In this document: positions 10,003 to 23,639 of the stretch, piece by piece | Position numbering within the stretch: the stretch's first letter is position 1 | Layout: every line of letters starts with the position of its first letter | Assembly: GCA_022316685.1 (NCBI GenBank) | Contig: JAKJHU010000038.1 | Span: 665,384-729,383 of the forward strand | Source: Progne subis subis | Lineage: Eukaryota; Chordata; Aves; Passeriformes; Hirundinidae | Length of the DNA: 64,000 nt | Direction: 5' to 3' | Made by a program: the position numbers and the translations under genes | Notes under the pieces: model-generated | The model's database searches: none | Told to the model about the DNA's origin: nothing | What the model saw: the letters and a program-made list of their open reading frames with translations, nothing else

Positions 10003-10270
10003 GTGTGTGCGGTGAGCAGGGCAGCGGCGGCCGGGACGGCGAGCTCGGCGGTCCCTGGCAGCGCCCGGCCCGCCCCGGCCCGACCCGACCCGCCCGGCTC
10101 CTCCTGCCCCGCGGCTCCTCCGCCCCGCGGCTCCTCCGCCCCGCGGCTCCCCCGGCGGCGCCGCTCGGGGCGCGGGGAAGCCGCGGCACCGGGCGGGCGG
10201 GCAGGGGAACGGGCGGGGGCCTCACCGGAGCAGCCTCACTGCGGAGGAGTCCTGTCCCCACGTTCCTCCT
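10003..10270. promoter_or_regulatory. CpG island about 4.7 kb upstream of SP9
   Basis: A sharp-edged GC- and CpG-rich block in AT-rich DNA. Open frames through it are repetitive Ala/Pro/Arg shadows with no family match. It may be a non-coding transcript promoter or a developmental-gene-associated orphan CpG island. Confidence 0.5.
10095..10150. repeat. 16-bp GC-rich minisatellite, about 3.4 copies
   Basis: The unit CGGCTCCTCCGCCCCG repeats as a 17-base variant (10095-10111), two exact copies (10112-10127, 10128-10143) and a partial copy to 10150. Each unit contains GC-box-like sequence. Confidence 0.9.
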
Positions 10271-10309
10271 AGCATCCCGCTTCCGGTGCCCTCCTAGCTT
10301 TTTATATCA

Positions 10310-10760
10310 CGTTTTTAGCCAGGCGTGACTCAGAACCTTGATTGTGATTAAGCAAGCTGTCTATCTAGAGATAGAGATATGTGGCAGCGTAATAGGCAGG
10401 ATGATTGACATTACGAAGTTCTCTTCGGTCCGCAATGACCAATAAATCCTCCTGCGGCTTTTGCCATTTAATGAATTGCTATTTTGGTAGAGGAAAATAT
10501 GCCAGACCCCCATTCCTATGTTCTCTTCTACCCCCTCACCCTGTCCTGGGATTAGGGCAAGGAAAGAAGGGGAGCCATTCATTATGTTCTTTCTGTGTTC
10601 TGTAATTGCTGGAACTCAGGCTTAAGGTGAATTTCAGCTCAGATCATGAACCATTTCACGTTCAGTTGCAAGCTTGCAATACTTTCCTAGTGGCAATTAG
10701 GAGCCTATTACAAGCCATTAGATTGATCAATGTACCTTAAACAATGTGAATGATTTATAT
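10310..10760. promoter_or_regulatory. Candidate non-coding regulatory block with PBX/MEIS-type site
   Basis: Complex unique sequence following the CpG island. TGATTGAC at 10402-10409 matches the PBX/MEIS composite core, a CCAAT box lies at 10439-10443, and ATTA cores are frequent. Its role as an SP9 enhancer is inference from position and motifs. Confidence 0.3.
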
Positions 10761-13700
10761 GACAAAGAAAAAAACCTTCTTACATCCATTGTACTGTTCC
10801 AGCGACCAACCTGGCCCTCTGTCTCCATTCATCACGGCTTTAAACAACAAAAGCAATTTATTTAGTAAAACTTAAATGCAAAGAAATAGGCTCAGTTCTT
10901 CGTCATGTAGGGCATCCGAGCTTTATCTCTTTATTGCCAAGAGATGTAGGCTGGAAGAACTTGAGTTTGTGGAGGGGAAAGGGAGGGGTGGATTTTCTGG
11001 TTTCCAAATGGATTCATTCACCTTGTACTTGAAAGAAGGAAACAAAGAGATCCCTGACTGCTTCCTAAAGAGGACACTAATCTGCTGTGCAAATGCAACA
11101 CAAGGAGGAAAGCAGTGGCTTGCACATGTGTTCAGCGAAGTGTTTGGTTCGATTATTGTAGCCTTTTAATGACAACGTGGACATAGAACCACGATCCCTG
11201 GAAGTTCCAAGACAGCTACGGAGTGGAAAGCAGGGTGTGATGTGCCAGCTGATGGAGGGACAAGGGTAGGTGCAGTCTTCTCCACCCTAGGTGATTATTC
11301 TAATGATTCTACAACTAAGAAACTGCAAAATATCAGGTGCTCTGAAAGCCAGAGCTGTTACCCTGTAGGCCTTGGGTCTGTCTTAATTTGCCTCCTTTCA
11401 GAAGACCCAGGGAACCTCTCACACCTGGAAAATTCCTCTAGCTCCTGGCAACCCCAAAGTGAAGGGTTGGGAGAGCTTGGTGACTTCGCACTTGCCACCA
11501 ATTTATTAGGGGGACAGAGATTCAGTTCAGAAGGTACAGGACCATGATTTACTGTTCACTGAACTGATGTCCTCTGTTTCTTGCATTTTTCTTAGCTTTT
11601 TGCTAACCTTATTTGCCTTGATACGTAGCACTCCAAAATCAGTCTTCTCTATAGATACCAAGTGACTGAATTAATCTTTGGCTTGGTGTTAAACAGTTCT
11701 GACATGCTTAAATTAAAACTGCTGAGAAACAAAACCCCACACATGTGAACTAACTAAGCCATTCATTAAATGTGACTTTAATGGGACCAGTGTAACTGGT
11801 GACAGTGTTTGTTAGAAAAAAAGCCAAAGCATCTGTAAGTCTTGGTTCAGATGGAAATTTATTTTGGAATATCATACGAGAGAGAATGTTATTAATTTAA
11901 GATTCCAATTATTATTTGTGTTTCGGCAACAATCTGCTCTCTGGAAATTGCTGCAATGCTTGTCAAAAGTCAATGTTTTATCCCATAATTTTCTGCAAGG
12001 AGGTAAGCACAGAGCTCCTCAGAATTGGTACATTTGTACATTGTACAATTGGTACAAAGAAAAGAAACAAGGAATGAGTGTCAAGTTCTGTCAAGAGATA
12101 CGACCCTTTTGCCACAAAACGTGGATACAGCCATTCCTGATTTTCCAAACTGTTCATATGGGGTTGATACTATTCACTTATTTAGTTATCAGCTGCTTTC
12201 TTTCTTGCTAGCAGGGGATTAGTGAAACAATCTACCATGTAAAATCAAGTGATGGTTGCAATAGGAATAAGAGCAGTCCTTCCCCTTCCCCAAAGGAGAT
12301 TCCCACATCAAGAAGAGCGTTTATGTTGAGAGAAGAGCATTTCTGTCGAATCTGACACACGCTAAACCCACTTCTCCCCTTTCTTGTAGATCCTATGTTA
12401 TTGAGAGCTTTACCCATGGAAGCAGCAGCGTGTCCTGCTTACCTTAAACTTGCTCTTTACCTAGAGGGAGACATCAAAGAAGAATAAAAGATCTGGAGGC
12501 ATCTTTCAAAGATTTTGTAGAGATTGTCCATTTAGTCACATTGTGCTTTAAAGTCTTTTTCCTTTTCCAAAGCTTTGTATTTGTCACTTTGCCCAGGAGA
12601 GTTGCTGGGCCAATCTCCTCAGGACATGTTCTGGCCTTCCTCTACTTTAAGTATTGCTACAAAAACAGTCTACTTGAAGGGATTTCTGCAATCCTTAACT
12701 ACACATATACAAAAGCAGCCTATACTTCCTAATATGCTGTTTCAGGCCTTTACATTCCAATCTGTCTTGCATTGCCCTTTAATTATCTGTCTTCTTATTG
12801 TGATCAAGTGAATTTTTACTAAGCTCCACATTTATTGTTAAGGTAAATACATGCTGCTTTTAATCAGTATGGAGGGCCAGAGTAATGCAGTTTGAAGTAA
12901 CTTAACTCTAAAGGGTTCAATGTGTGTATAATTACAGAGGACATCATCTATTCACTCCAGTCTGATTCAGTGTCTGTTTAGAGACAGAGCTCTTCCTTTC
13001 CCCTGCTCCCTCTCTCACCTGATTTGCTCCTCACTGCTCCAAAGCCGGCAAGAAGAGCACAGTGGAGGCCAAGCCAGCAGCAACCCTCCTGAACTTCAGT
13101 CTGGATTAATTTAGTGGATTGCAACTCCTAGGTGAGTATAAGCATACGGGTACAATGTAACACCTCCTTCCAACAAAAAAAAGATTGATTGCATCTTAGC
13201 CTCAGTATTAAATGTGCTATTATCAGAAGAAGCTGGAATAATGCATGCAGTCACTTTAAAAGAAAGCAGGTTTCCTTTGTGAGGATACTTATTATTTCAA
13301 TAGTATTTGAGAACTAGTTTAATAGTGGCCACGTTGTTGCTTACTAAAATATATTTGAATTGAACACGTATATATCAAGGTATTTTTTCTTAATTTTAGT
13401 TTGAATTATCTCTGAAGTTCTCATTAAATTTACCATTTGTAAAGGACAGATTAAATGAAAATGGCTTTTAGAAAAATAGAGCTGGAAATTATTTTGACCT
13501 TTGTGACCTGGTAGAGGTGATAATTTGCTGCAGCACTAGGTACTGGACATATCTGACATTTTAGATATTCCCTCATAGTTTCAGACCTTTGTACAGATGA
13601 ACTCCACCTGGGACAACTCAGCAGTCAACTTCTTGTTACCTTAATGTAAATGAGAAGACTACAGCTGTCTTAAGCAATCTAGGTGGACACCACCAATGGA

Positions 13701-16415
13701 AAATTAAACTTGGGCAAGGGCAATGCTAAGAAAAGAATGTCTATTATCCACAATAATGCTCTTAACATTTTCTAAACAGCTGTTACCTGTGTCTGTCCAT
13801 AATTGTCCTTGTTACAGTAATGTTGCAATCTTTCTTTCTGAACAGTTACAGAAATCTCTCCCCACTGACTTTTCCATATGTAAACAACCTATACAGGATT
13901 TTGTAATGTAAAACAAATGTGGTAAGTAGGTCCCACATTAAAAAATCATTTTGAGTGGAATGTCTGAAATGCTCAGGGGATTTTGAGGGGGAGGTTAGAA
14001 AATACCACCACTTGTACTCAGTTTCCAAATGCATTCCCATATATGCAGATAAGTGTCAGTGGGACCTATAGAGCACATTGTTGCTGAATTTGGATTGTCA
14101 CTGAGAACAAATAACTCACTTTCTCTTTTGCAAAATGATGCAAAATAAGCTGTAGTGAATTTTTGTTATCTAATATTTCTCATGGCTTTTACTGCACATA
14201 AACATAACTAATTTTTTATATTGACAATAAAAAATATTTGTCTTTTTAGAAAACAACATGACTGCAAAATTCCCAGTTACAGCAAAACAAATAGAGGCCA
14301 AAATCTCTATCATCACAACCCTCTAATTGTAATCTTTTTAGATAAAACATGCTAGTTACTGTAATTGAAATATGATTCTCTATAGGGGCAGACCATTATA
14401 CAACTTGGAGGGATTGAAAGCAGGGAAACAAAATGCAAGTTTCACATTTCTAAAATGTGATCTCCATAATTAAGAAATACAATGTTCACAATTCCCATGC
14501 AGTACCTTAACACAATGTAACATGATTCTCCATGATGTATTTTGGAGGAAATTTAGCAAAGCTCCAAGGTTTGTTCTGTACCAGAAACATGTACAAAAAT
14601 GTGTTCTGTTTGTCTGATTTTTTGTAAACATCCTGGCTGAAAGCACAGCTCTAGAAGGAAGAGCAGGCAGTGTCCTCCAGCTCTATCCCATTATCGCTGT
14701 ACATATATTAGGATGTGAAATCAAGTAGCCAGACCTTTCAGCCAGTACCCAAGTTGTTATGCACTAACTTCAAAAAGAGACTTTATGTGACTGAGAATTA
14801 CATGCTCCTATTCAAAGTAAGATGTCGAAGTTGGTGCGTATAGGAACTTGTGCTTGCTCAGAGGAAATTTTCTAGAAAGGTGTGAAGTGTAAAATGCAAT
14901 TTCAGGCTTTGGAAAGATAAGTTGAGTAATGCTTTACCTCCACAGACTGTTTTGAAACAAACCCTCTTTTCCCAGTAGTGGAGGGGAGTGCTGATTTCCA
15001 GAACACAGAGATGCAATTCTGCAATCTTCCAGGGAGTAGCTGTGGTACCCAAAAAATTACTAGCTGCATTCCATGAAGCACCAGGAGCACAGGAACACCT
15101 CTTTGTGCCAGAAGTACATACTGGAGATGCTACAAAATGTGGTTTATTGCCCTGTGAGGGACGGACTGAGCCCATATAACACCAGATGTGCAAAAACCTG
15201 CAGTATTTGGAATTTTGCAGCTCCAAGACTGAAATTTTACAAACACTAATTATTTACAGATGGTGCCTTACCTTAATTTGCAATTGTGAGTGTCTGCACA
15301 CTCACACTTGTAACTGCATAAGGGAGAGGGAGGGCATCTCTGTAAATGAACTGCTTAAAAAGAAAACCAAATAGTCAAACTAACAGCTTGGTAGTTTGAT
15401 GTTAAATTGCGTATTGTTGCAGTATTTTTCAAATAGCTGTTACCATAACAACATTTTCTTCTTTAAATTTTTTTACCTGTTTGGAAAAAAAAAAATTCTT
15501 GCCAGAATTCTTCCATAATAGCTTCCATTAATAGCACTGTCTTCTCTTGGGGAGGCTAGTGCTGATGTCTCCTGCTGTCACAAGTCACTCACACTATCTA
15601 GCAGATGTTTTGTTTGATAAGGCAAATTTGAGCTTTATAGAACACGTTGTGGGTTTTCATCCATCCCCAAAGAGCAAATACCAGTTAGGATGAGATTCCA
15701 AACTGATAATTTGCTCGGAGACAAGGCGCATGATACCTGTCAGCAGAATGTGATCCACCTCTGAAAAACTATCTCAGACTGAACTGTAAAGATTCTCCTT
15801 TAATGCAGCAATAGTGTACCAAGCACCAAGAGACAGACCTTGGAGCCATACGTACAACAAAACCAAAGAAAAGGAAAAGGGGAAGGAGGGAGAAAGGAGA
15901 TAAAAATCCTTTAGGAGGCCAGTATTTTTCTCCGATTCTGTAGCACATATTTTACTAAATTCTTAAAGTGAATGCTGTAGATGAAAGTGGTTTATCTCTA
16001 TCAAACAAAAGTAAAAACGACTGGAAAAAGTGAAAGAAAAGGAATCCACTTTAAACATTGATGCTGCCCCGGCAACACTGGCAATTTTATTTTGGATTCA
16101 AGTAATTTGCATGACTAAGAAATAATTGCTTTTCCAGCCCCTCCACACACTTGAATGTGGCAAACATGTCCAGATTATTATATTTAATAATTTGTCTGCT
16201 AATACCATCTTGTTTCTGGAAACAGAGACACAACTATTTATTTTTGCAAGTCTTATTTTATAATCGGGTTGTTCATTTTATAATCAGCTGAGACCACATT
16301 TCAGTGTAAGTTGCTTGAATTTTTTTTTAAGCATTGAACGCAGAATAAGAGAAGGTTCCATAAAATACTTGAGTACTATATAAAATTTCTCAGAGAGGAA
16401 GAAAATATTTCTGTA
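10761..16415. other. Intergenic, no gene recognised
   Basis: Long AT-rich unique-looking sequence. Open frames are short and random in character. The only transcript-like hint is a strong consensus splice donor (CTAG|GTGAGTAT) at 13132/13133 after a 130-base GC-richer stretch. No transposon family was recognised. Confidence 0.4.
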
Positions 16416-16923
16416 TGTTATTTGAGAAGGGACGAAGGGTCTGAGTGCCCGGAATGCCGCAGTGTTCCCAGAGAGATGTCTGGCAAGAGACAGCTCCAGG
16501 GCTCTTGGGCAGTCCTTCAGCCGCCAGGTAGCATCGATTCAGCTCTTAGCAGTGATTTCAGCTCTGCCTTGCGAGGTGACCCCAGGCCGATTCAGGGACA
16601 GAGAGACAGGAGAGACCAGTGGTGGTTCCACTGGGTTCCTTTATTGTCCAGCACTCTGCCGGACGACAGCTCCCCGCTGAACGGGGCAGAAGCTGGGGTA
16701 TTCTGGGGGGAAAGCAGGGGTGGTACCGAAAGGGGAAAACCAATGGGATTAGAAAGAATCTACATGGGTATATCAGAGCATTGTGGGTACTCGCCAAGAC
16801 CAGAGAAAGAACAGCCTCATCTAAGCATTATCTCTGCCGAGGAGGGTTGAGATGAGCTTATCACATTCCATTCAGGGGACATCCCTCCAGGGCAGAGACC
16901 TGGTAGGCTCATCCGCCCCCACA
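16416..16923 (-). mobile_element. Solo LTR-like element of an endogenous retrovirus
   Basis: A 508-bp block, GC-richer than its surroundings, with LTR grammar on the minus strand: it begins TGTGGGGGCGG, has an inverted CCAAT (CCCATTGG) in the upstream half, an AATAAA signal (TTTATT on plus at 16640-16645), a CT-rich region after it, and ends AATAACA, giving TG...CA ends. No gag, pol or env sequence lies on either side, so it reads as a solo LTR left by recombination. A 9-bp direct repeat TATTTCTGT flanks it (16406-16414 and 16926-16934), but one base outside one end and two outside the other. The family is not identified. Confidence 0.65.
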
Positions 16924-16934
16924 ATTATTTCTGT

Positions 16935-19900
16935 GTTAATTACCTAGATCAGAATGAGTAGCAGCTAGCCAGCCCATAGGGCATGCTATTTTTCTAGGGA
17001 AGGTGTGTAACTATGTACATCCAGAAGCGCGCATATGTGTGTGTGCCCATGTTTTCTTTTTACTAGCAAAAAATAATATTGAAAAATTTTAAAACAGTGT
17101 TGCCAAACAGTGTACTTTAATTTCCATACTCTCTTACGTAAATCTACATTCACAAGAGTAGTTTAAAATAATTCCAGAGAGAACATTCTGCATTTGTACA
17201 AGTGTAAATGACACTGCAAAACAAAATGGTTATCTGGTCATAAGGCTTCAGTGAGATTACTGCCACAACATCACATCTTCTGTTTATTTGTGAAGGTATA
17301 AAACATTTTGATGAGCATGAATTCAGCAGTGTTGAAAGCACCATCACAAATCCTGTTGCTCTGTTTAAAGTTCTGAATAGACAGGGTGAAGTTGAGAATT
17401 TTTTTTCCCAATGTGCAGCTGAAAATATTTCTGTAAGTAAATTATTTCCCCCCAAATTTCAGTGTATTTAAAAACATACACTACTTGGATGTATTTCCAC
17501 TTTTAATCAAGAATTTAATCTTAATTTTAATTAAGAATGCTAGTTCCAGTTTTAAGAATGCAACAACTCCAGCATTAAATCTGTCTGCTGCAGTTCCTGG
17601 TTTAACAACAGAGCTGTGTTGGGTTTAACTAACACATTTTGATCACACATGATTTGACATAAAAAGGTGAAAGTGGTACTACAGATGCCTGCAATTGGAC
17701 TGATAATATTAAGAATGTTCATCCACACACTGTCCGTTAGATTTGTTTTGCTGAAGTGAGGTTACTAAACCTGAGATCATTTCATACAGGCAACAAATCT
17801 GAAGTTTTGAAATCAACTGGCAAACATGCATGCTCCTCTTTTATGATCCGTATTGGTTGTAAGTGCATGAAACAAGTGTTAATGAGATGCAGTAAATTTA
17901 TTAACAACAAAAATGTCTTGCATTCACACCACTCTGCTGTAACTAGGATTGAGAAGACAAGCTTTAAACAAAAAGAGCTTTCATACCGTGCTCCAGGAGT
18001 GTGACCAGTCATGATAGGTTGCTCTTGGACTCTGAGAGAGCTTTTGAAATGGGCACTATTTGAACTTCTGACCGTGGTCTATAATCTTGCTTAATAATTA
18101 CATCAACTGTGACAGTTTAATTCAGTGTAGGTATCTAAAACTATTCCTGAAATTAATAATAGGCATGCTTTATAGCTTATGCATGTCAAAAGTTATAAGA
18201 CAAGTCTCATCATGGAATGTAACTATTTTAACATGACTTTTTAAATAGTCCAACTATTTAAAACAATTACATAACATTTTTTTCTCCAATTTTTAAAACA
18301 AAAAATGTTTCTTTGTATTTATTGGGTTGAATATAGTTAAGTGACCTCTACAAAAACTTCCTCTTTGAAGTGTTCTCTGAAGAGACCTTCAAGGCAGCTG
18401 AGTGCCTCAGATTGTGATTTTGTAAGGTTTTGATGCTAGAAAATTGTTTAACAAACAGCTCCAAAATATTGAGATTTTGATTAATAACATACAGTGTCAT
18501 GGTATTTCAATAATATAAAGTTTGAAATCTAACATGTGGCAGAAGAGTATGTGTTCCACATGGTTAGGAGAATGGGAATGGGGGCATACCAATATCCGAG
18601 CAGGAGGGAAATAGTTATACAAAGCCAATTAAACTCTTGTTTAGGAATATATTATACTGTTGTCTCTACTTGTGCCAGAACTTTTCCTCTAAATTCATGG
18701 TTGAAGAGGATGCTTCTTCAGCAGAATAGGGAGTTTGGGTTACTGTTGTTTTGTTTTTTAAATGTACATATTGTATGACTCTGCAGAACCCTGGATTTGG
18801 TTAACATTGACTTCTCAGCAGAGAACAGTTTGGGAATATTAGCTTAATTTCTTAATATAGTAATATGTGAATAATATAACTCAGGAAAACTAGTTGAGTG
18901 TAACAGTCTTGAAGAGCAATGCTCACACTGAAATCAGTCTTAGCGCCTCAGAACCATTCACTGTAGTGAAATTCCTGTAGAGTTTCATACTCTTTCTCAA
19001 TGTTGAAACTTTTCTCCCAGAAAGAGTACTCTGCCAAAAGAAATTTTACTCTGTCTAAAGAAGCAATAATCTACTGTATTTGGAGTCTTTCCAAAGACAG
19101 GACTTGAACTAAAGTTAAGAGATGGTGTACTGTCCTACACTGAGGGGTTATTTTAAATAACCCTCTCATTTTTACCCTCATTACCACTAGATTAGGATCG
19201 CATCTAATACCATAGTAATTACATATCAGCTGTATATATTATCTCAAGGGTGGGATCTGATGTTTGCATACAAGTATTTATTTTACTAAATGAAAAGGAG
19301 AAAAAACCTACCCAACTCTGTCATCATACATCGATACCCCATTTGCATATATACTTTTTAAATTCTAAACCAGAAAAATTTTCTAACTTTAATTTTGATT
19401 TCACTTGAAAAATGAGGTGTACTTGTAATTCTTATTGATGCCAAAATTTCTTTGTCGTTTTTAATGGTTGGAAGTAGTGGGTAGCCATAGAGATACACAA
19501 TGGAAAAGACTTCATAAGCTACATTTCTGAGCAGTTTTGCATTTGAGGAAAATACTTCCAAATGCAGTTCTTGATTAGTGATGGAAAGCGGTTGCAATAT
19601 GAATATGCTTTCAGCAGTGCACTATGTAAAATGGACAATGAAACAAAAGTTATTCTGTCATAAGATCAATGTAGGCATGAATCTTTAAAATGTGAATAAA
19701 AAAGCTAATTCAGCAAGCCCTACTAATTATATCTAGCTCGGCTTTTGCAAATTGTTTAATTGTGGATTGGTATTCCTAAATCTCAAGGATTATTTTGAAG
19801 TTGTTGGAATCAACATTAAAAATAGTCTCCATTTAATCTCTTTCAGAAGAGTTGAAGCTAAATGTTACAAAACGAAATGTAAATAATGAATAAGAGTCTA

Positions 19901-22900
19901 ATAGCCAAATTATTATCTAATGACTGGAATCCAACTTCAGAATCATTACAGAACTTCTTTTTTAGTGTTCATTCACCCCACCATAGATATAATTTAATAA
20001 AATTTTTGAAAGAACAATTTACTAAGCAGGAATATGACAAACCTTTGTGGTAGGATTTTGAGACTGTAGATGACCATCTTTAATCTCAGCAAAACAGAAG
20101 ATAGTTTCTCAAAATTCTTAAGCACAAATACATTTCAGTTAGGTTGTTTGATTTGTTTTTTGTTTTTTTTCCCTAAGTAGTTTCTGTGGGTGAATTTCCA
20201 GTCTGTTGATGCACATACCTACCACAGCTCACAGTCTATTACAATTTCAAATTTCAAAACTAAGTAGGCTGGTATTTCTTCAGTCAATAATGCTGAAAAA
20301 GGAGGAAAACCTTAAAAACATTAAAATATCAAGTATTTTCAAAGTGCTTAACTCATGCAGTCTTGAAGAATCACAGAAATTTAAAACTGCTACACTGGAG
20401 TTGCTGACAAAATGCTTTTCAGTAGTGAGCTCCTAGTCACATATGGAAAGGCTAATCAAAGCCTGAGGCAGCCTTGCTGTTCCAATTTCATCTTTCCAGA
20501 GAGCCTGGTCTCTGAGATACTGAAGCATCGGTTTTTCACCTGATGGATTGTTGATGAGGCTTCACAACCAAGTCCTCATGGTGTGTGAGTTACAGGGCTG
20601 GCTCTAGGCAAGTTCAACTTAAGCCATTTGTATCCATGTCACTTTGGACATGTCCTGTTTTGTGAGCAATTAAAAAAAATAGGTCATGTTTTGTACTCTG
20701 GAGATATTGCTGCTTGTGATTCTCTCAAAATTTAAACATTTTGCATGCCTCAGACCACTTGCAGGGTAAATGGAGTCCCCTGCTGAGCAGCTAATAGGGG
20801 AACTCACACTTCCAAGAAAAGTGTGTCTAATAGCAGGGGATTACTATAAATCTCCTGGTTTGATGTACATCCTCGCTTAAATGTTATGGGAGTGGCTTCA
20901 GTATCCTGCAGCTTCTGCATCCCACTTGTAGCTGCAGCCAGGCATATTTACAAATTCAATGAAGGCAGAAATTTTTAAAGAGGACTTATCAGCTCTCCCT
21001 AGAGATATCAAAAATCAAAAATTAAGTGATTGGTTTACCTTTCTTCCCTCCTTCAAAATGCTACATGTGCTTATTATTTTCAAGTTGAAGTCACAACTCT
21101 GGGGGATTTTTGAGTTCTGTGAAAGTTGAATATGGACTGCATATATATTTATTCAATTTTAAGTAGAGAAAATAAAAGAAGTAAAACTACTTTTAAAATT
21201 AATTTATAAACTGAGTGCATTGCATATAATGCTAGATATTATATACAACAATCTAGTTGCGTACTAGATAGTATTGATATGAAACTGACCTCTGAGGTAA
21301 GAAGAAGTCCAACCAGAAAATATTTATTTGGTAAATAGATTGCATTTGTTCACGTTATACTCTTGGACGTAGTGTCTTCCAGGCACTGTTTGTCAGTCAC
21401 AGACTGCTGATTATTTCTAAAAGAACCTCTGGATATTTTCTGAAAAACTAGTTTCATCCACAGAATGTCACTTGTGCAATTAATTGTTTTCACTAATTTT
21501 GTAGTTTCCTGAAACACTAGAGAAGCTTCCTAGATTTTCTTTTCTAGGCCAAAGGTCTCTTGAGCTTTGTTTGTTTCCTGAAAGCCCTTGCTTGCGTGTT
21601 TCTAAGACAGCCTGATGTTCCTCAGCTGGGCAGAAGGCATTCAAGCAGGTGCTAAGTGTAATAAGGCTAGATAAGAGACCAATTGTGTTTTTAATTGCCT
21701 TATTCTTTGCATAGCTTTGGGAAGTGGATAGTGTAACATGATTATTCTGTTGTTCCTAGTTTCAGGCGCAGACCAGGGAGGTGGCTGGGATTTTTGTATG
21801 TTACAAATAACGTGTTCTTTGTAATAAATCTGTTAAAGGTAGTTTTGTGGCTAGCACAGCTGTCAATCTGACAGCAGACATAGCTTCAGTTTTGTGGAGT
21901 CATTTACCCCCTGTGTTATCACAGCAGTGAGGTGAATACTTGCACTGGTGACCATCCTCTCTTTTCTGACCGAATGCTGTTCTTAGGCATCACAGTACAC
22001 CTCTCCAGAGAAGTGGGAATCTTAAGCTTGAAAGACTCCTGAGGCAAATGGTATTTCAGTCTCATTGAAATCCAGCGAGGCACCAAGCACTGAACAAAAA
22101 CCCCACAGAAATTACAGAAGAAATAACAGGAGAGACTTGAAAGCACCTGAATCAGTAGGAGTTCTTACCCTGCCATGCATACAGGTGACTTCTCAAATGT
22201 TCCTGCTGCTGTTGCTAATTCCCTTGAATACCTGACCCATGAGACTGAAAGGGAACTGATAGGATGTTTCCTGTGTTGCCACACATGAATAACTCAAAAA
22301 TATGCAGAAGATATAGGCAAAGTATGATTGCTGTTTTCCTCTGAGGAAATCTGAGTTGCTAAGTGTATTGAGGTTTGTGTTGGGTGGACTTTCAGTGACA
22401 TAGACTCTTCCTTGATTGTTGAATGCCTTAAAAAGTAGCCCATGTTTCTGTTGGGATCACGCAGAAAATGTTAGCCAACGTGAGAAGTATCAAAGATGAT
22501 TGCAATGAAAATGGTTAACTTTATCTCAGATTCATCTGTGAAGTCATCTGGATTTTTATTCATTGAAACATACAATGAATGTGTGAGCCCCTATTTTTGT
22601 TCTGAAGTATATTTTCTTTATTTTTTAGCTTATTTTTTACAGTGTGAATTTGTGTATTTTAATTTTTCTTTCGCTTTGGAAACAACTTGGATACATCGAA
22701 ACATTTTATAACTTCTGTTTTCTGTAATAGGATTTAAAGCTGATCAGGACAGTAGTCATAAATTATTTGTGCCAGTAATGCTCTGAAACAAAGAATTATG
22801 AGGACTGGAACTTACAGATTCTGAGAGGGTTAGTATGTTTCCAGTCTAAGAGTTAAGAAAAGAGAAACAATCATTCAAGTTAGTATTTAATGATGGACTG

Positions 22901-23639
22901 AAACTTGCATTTGAGAAATGACTTCATAACTTAACCCAGGTAAAATAAAAAGAGTAGTACCTTTTTCCTGGAAGACAAAAAAATAATAATATATTTCTCA
23001 ACCATCTACTTAGGAAAATTGGGTATAAATTGATATAAATTGATTATTGAAGCTGAGGCACCACTAAAATTGTGACTGATTCCATTAAGTCTTCTTCCAC
23101 TCTGTGCTGCAAAACAATCTCATCTTCTCATTAGAATGGCTGGAGACAGCTCTGTGAGTGACTGTATATTTCTTTTCCAGAGCCTATAAATGTTTCTGAT
23201 GCATATGTCAGGCCATACACCAGTTACATGTTAACATTCGCCAAAAATAATGACACTTCATTGTTACTGAACTAACATAACACAGCTATTCAAACTTGGC
23301 CACCTACCTATGCATTCCAATCTACAAAACACTGTGAGGGAAGAAAATTGAAGTGGGATCATCATTTGGCAGATACATATCATAAATTAGGGATCTTCCC
23401 AAGGCTTTTCACTGAACCAGCAGTGCAGCTAAATAGCTGTCACTGAGGCACTGTGCTCACATTGTAAGGGAATGGAGTAAGAAGAAATCATTACTACAAG
23501 CATTATTAAACAGTCATTGATTCTTTGGAAGATAAACTGAGTGGGACAGAAAAGCATTCTGAACTGTATCAAGGCACCAAGGTAAGGAGTGTCGATTTTT
23601 GAAAGCTGCTTGAGTCAGGACCCACGTCAAGCATAAGAG
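16935..23639. other. Intergenic, no gene recognised
   Basis: AT-rich DNA without long or family-like open frames, CpG islands or recognisable repeats. A short perfect palindrome with TTATTTTAAATAA at its centre lies at 19145-19163. Nothing else is supportable. Confidence 0.4.

Noticed and set aside
10003..10328. Open frames of about 90-107 codons in the 10-kb CpG island
   Set aside because: Composition-driven Ala/Pro/Arg frames over a minisatellite, present in several frames and strands at once.
16422..16855. Open frames of 142 and 78 codons at the LTR
   Set aside because: They lie inside the LTR-like element, mostly antisense to it, and show no retroviral protein motifs.
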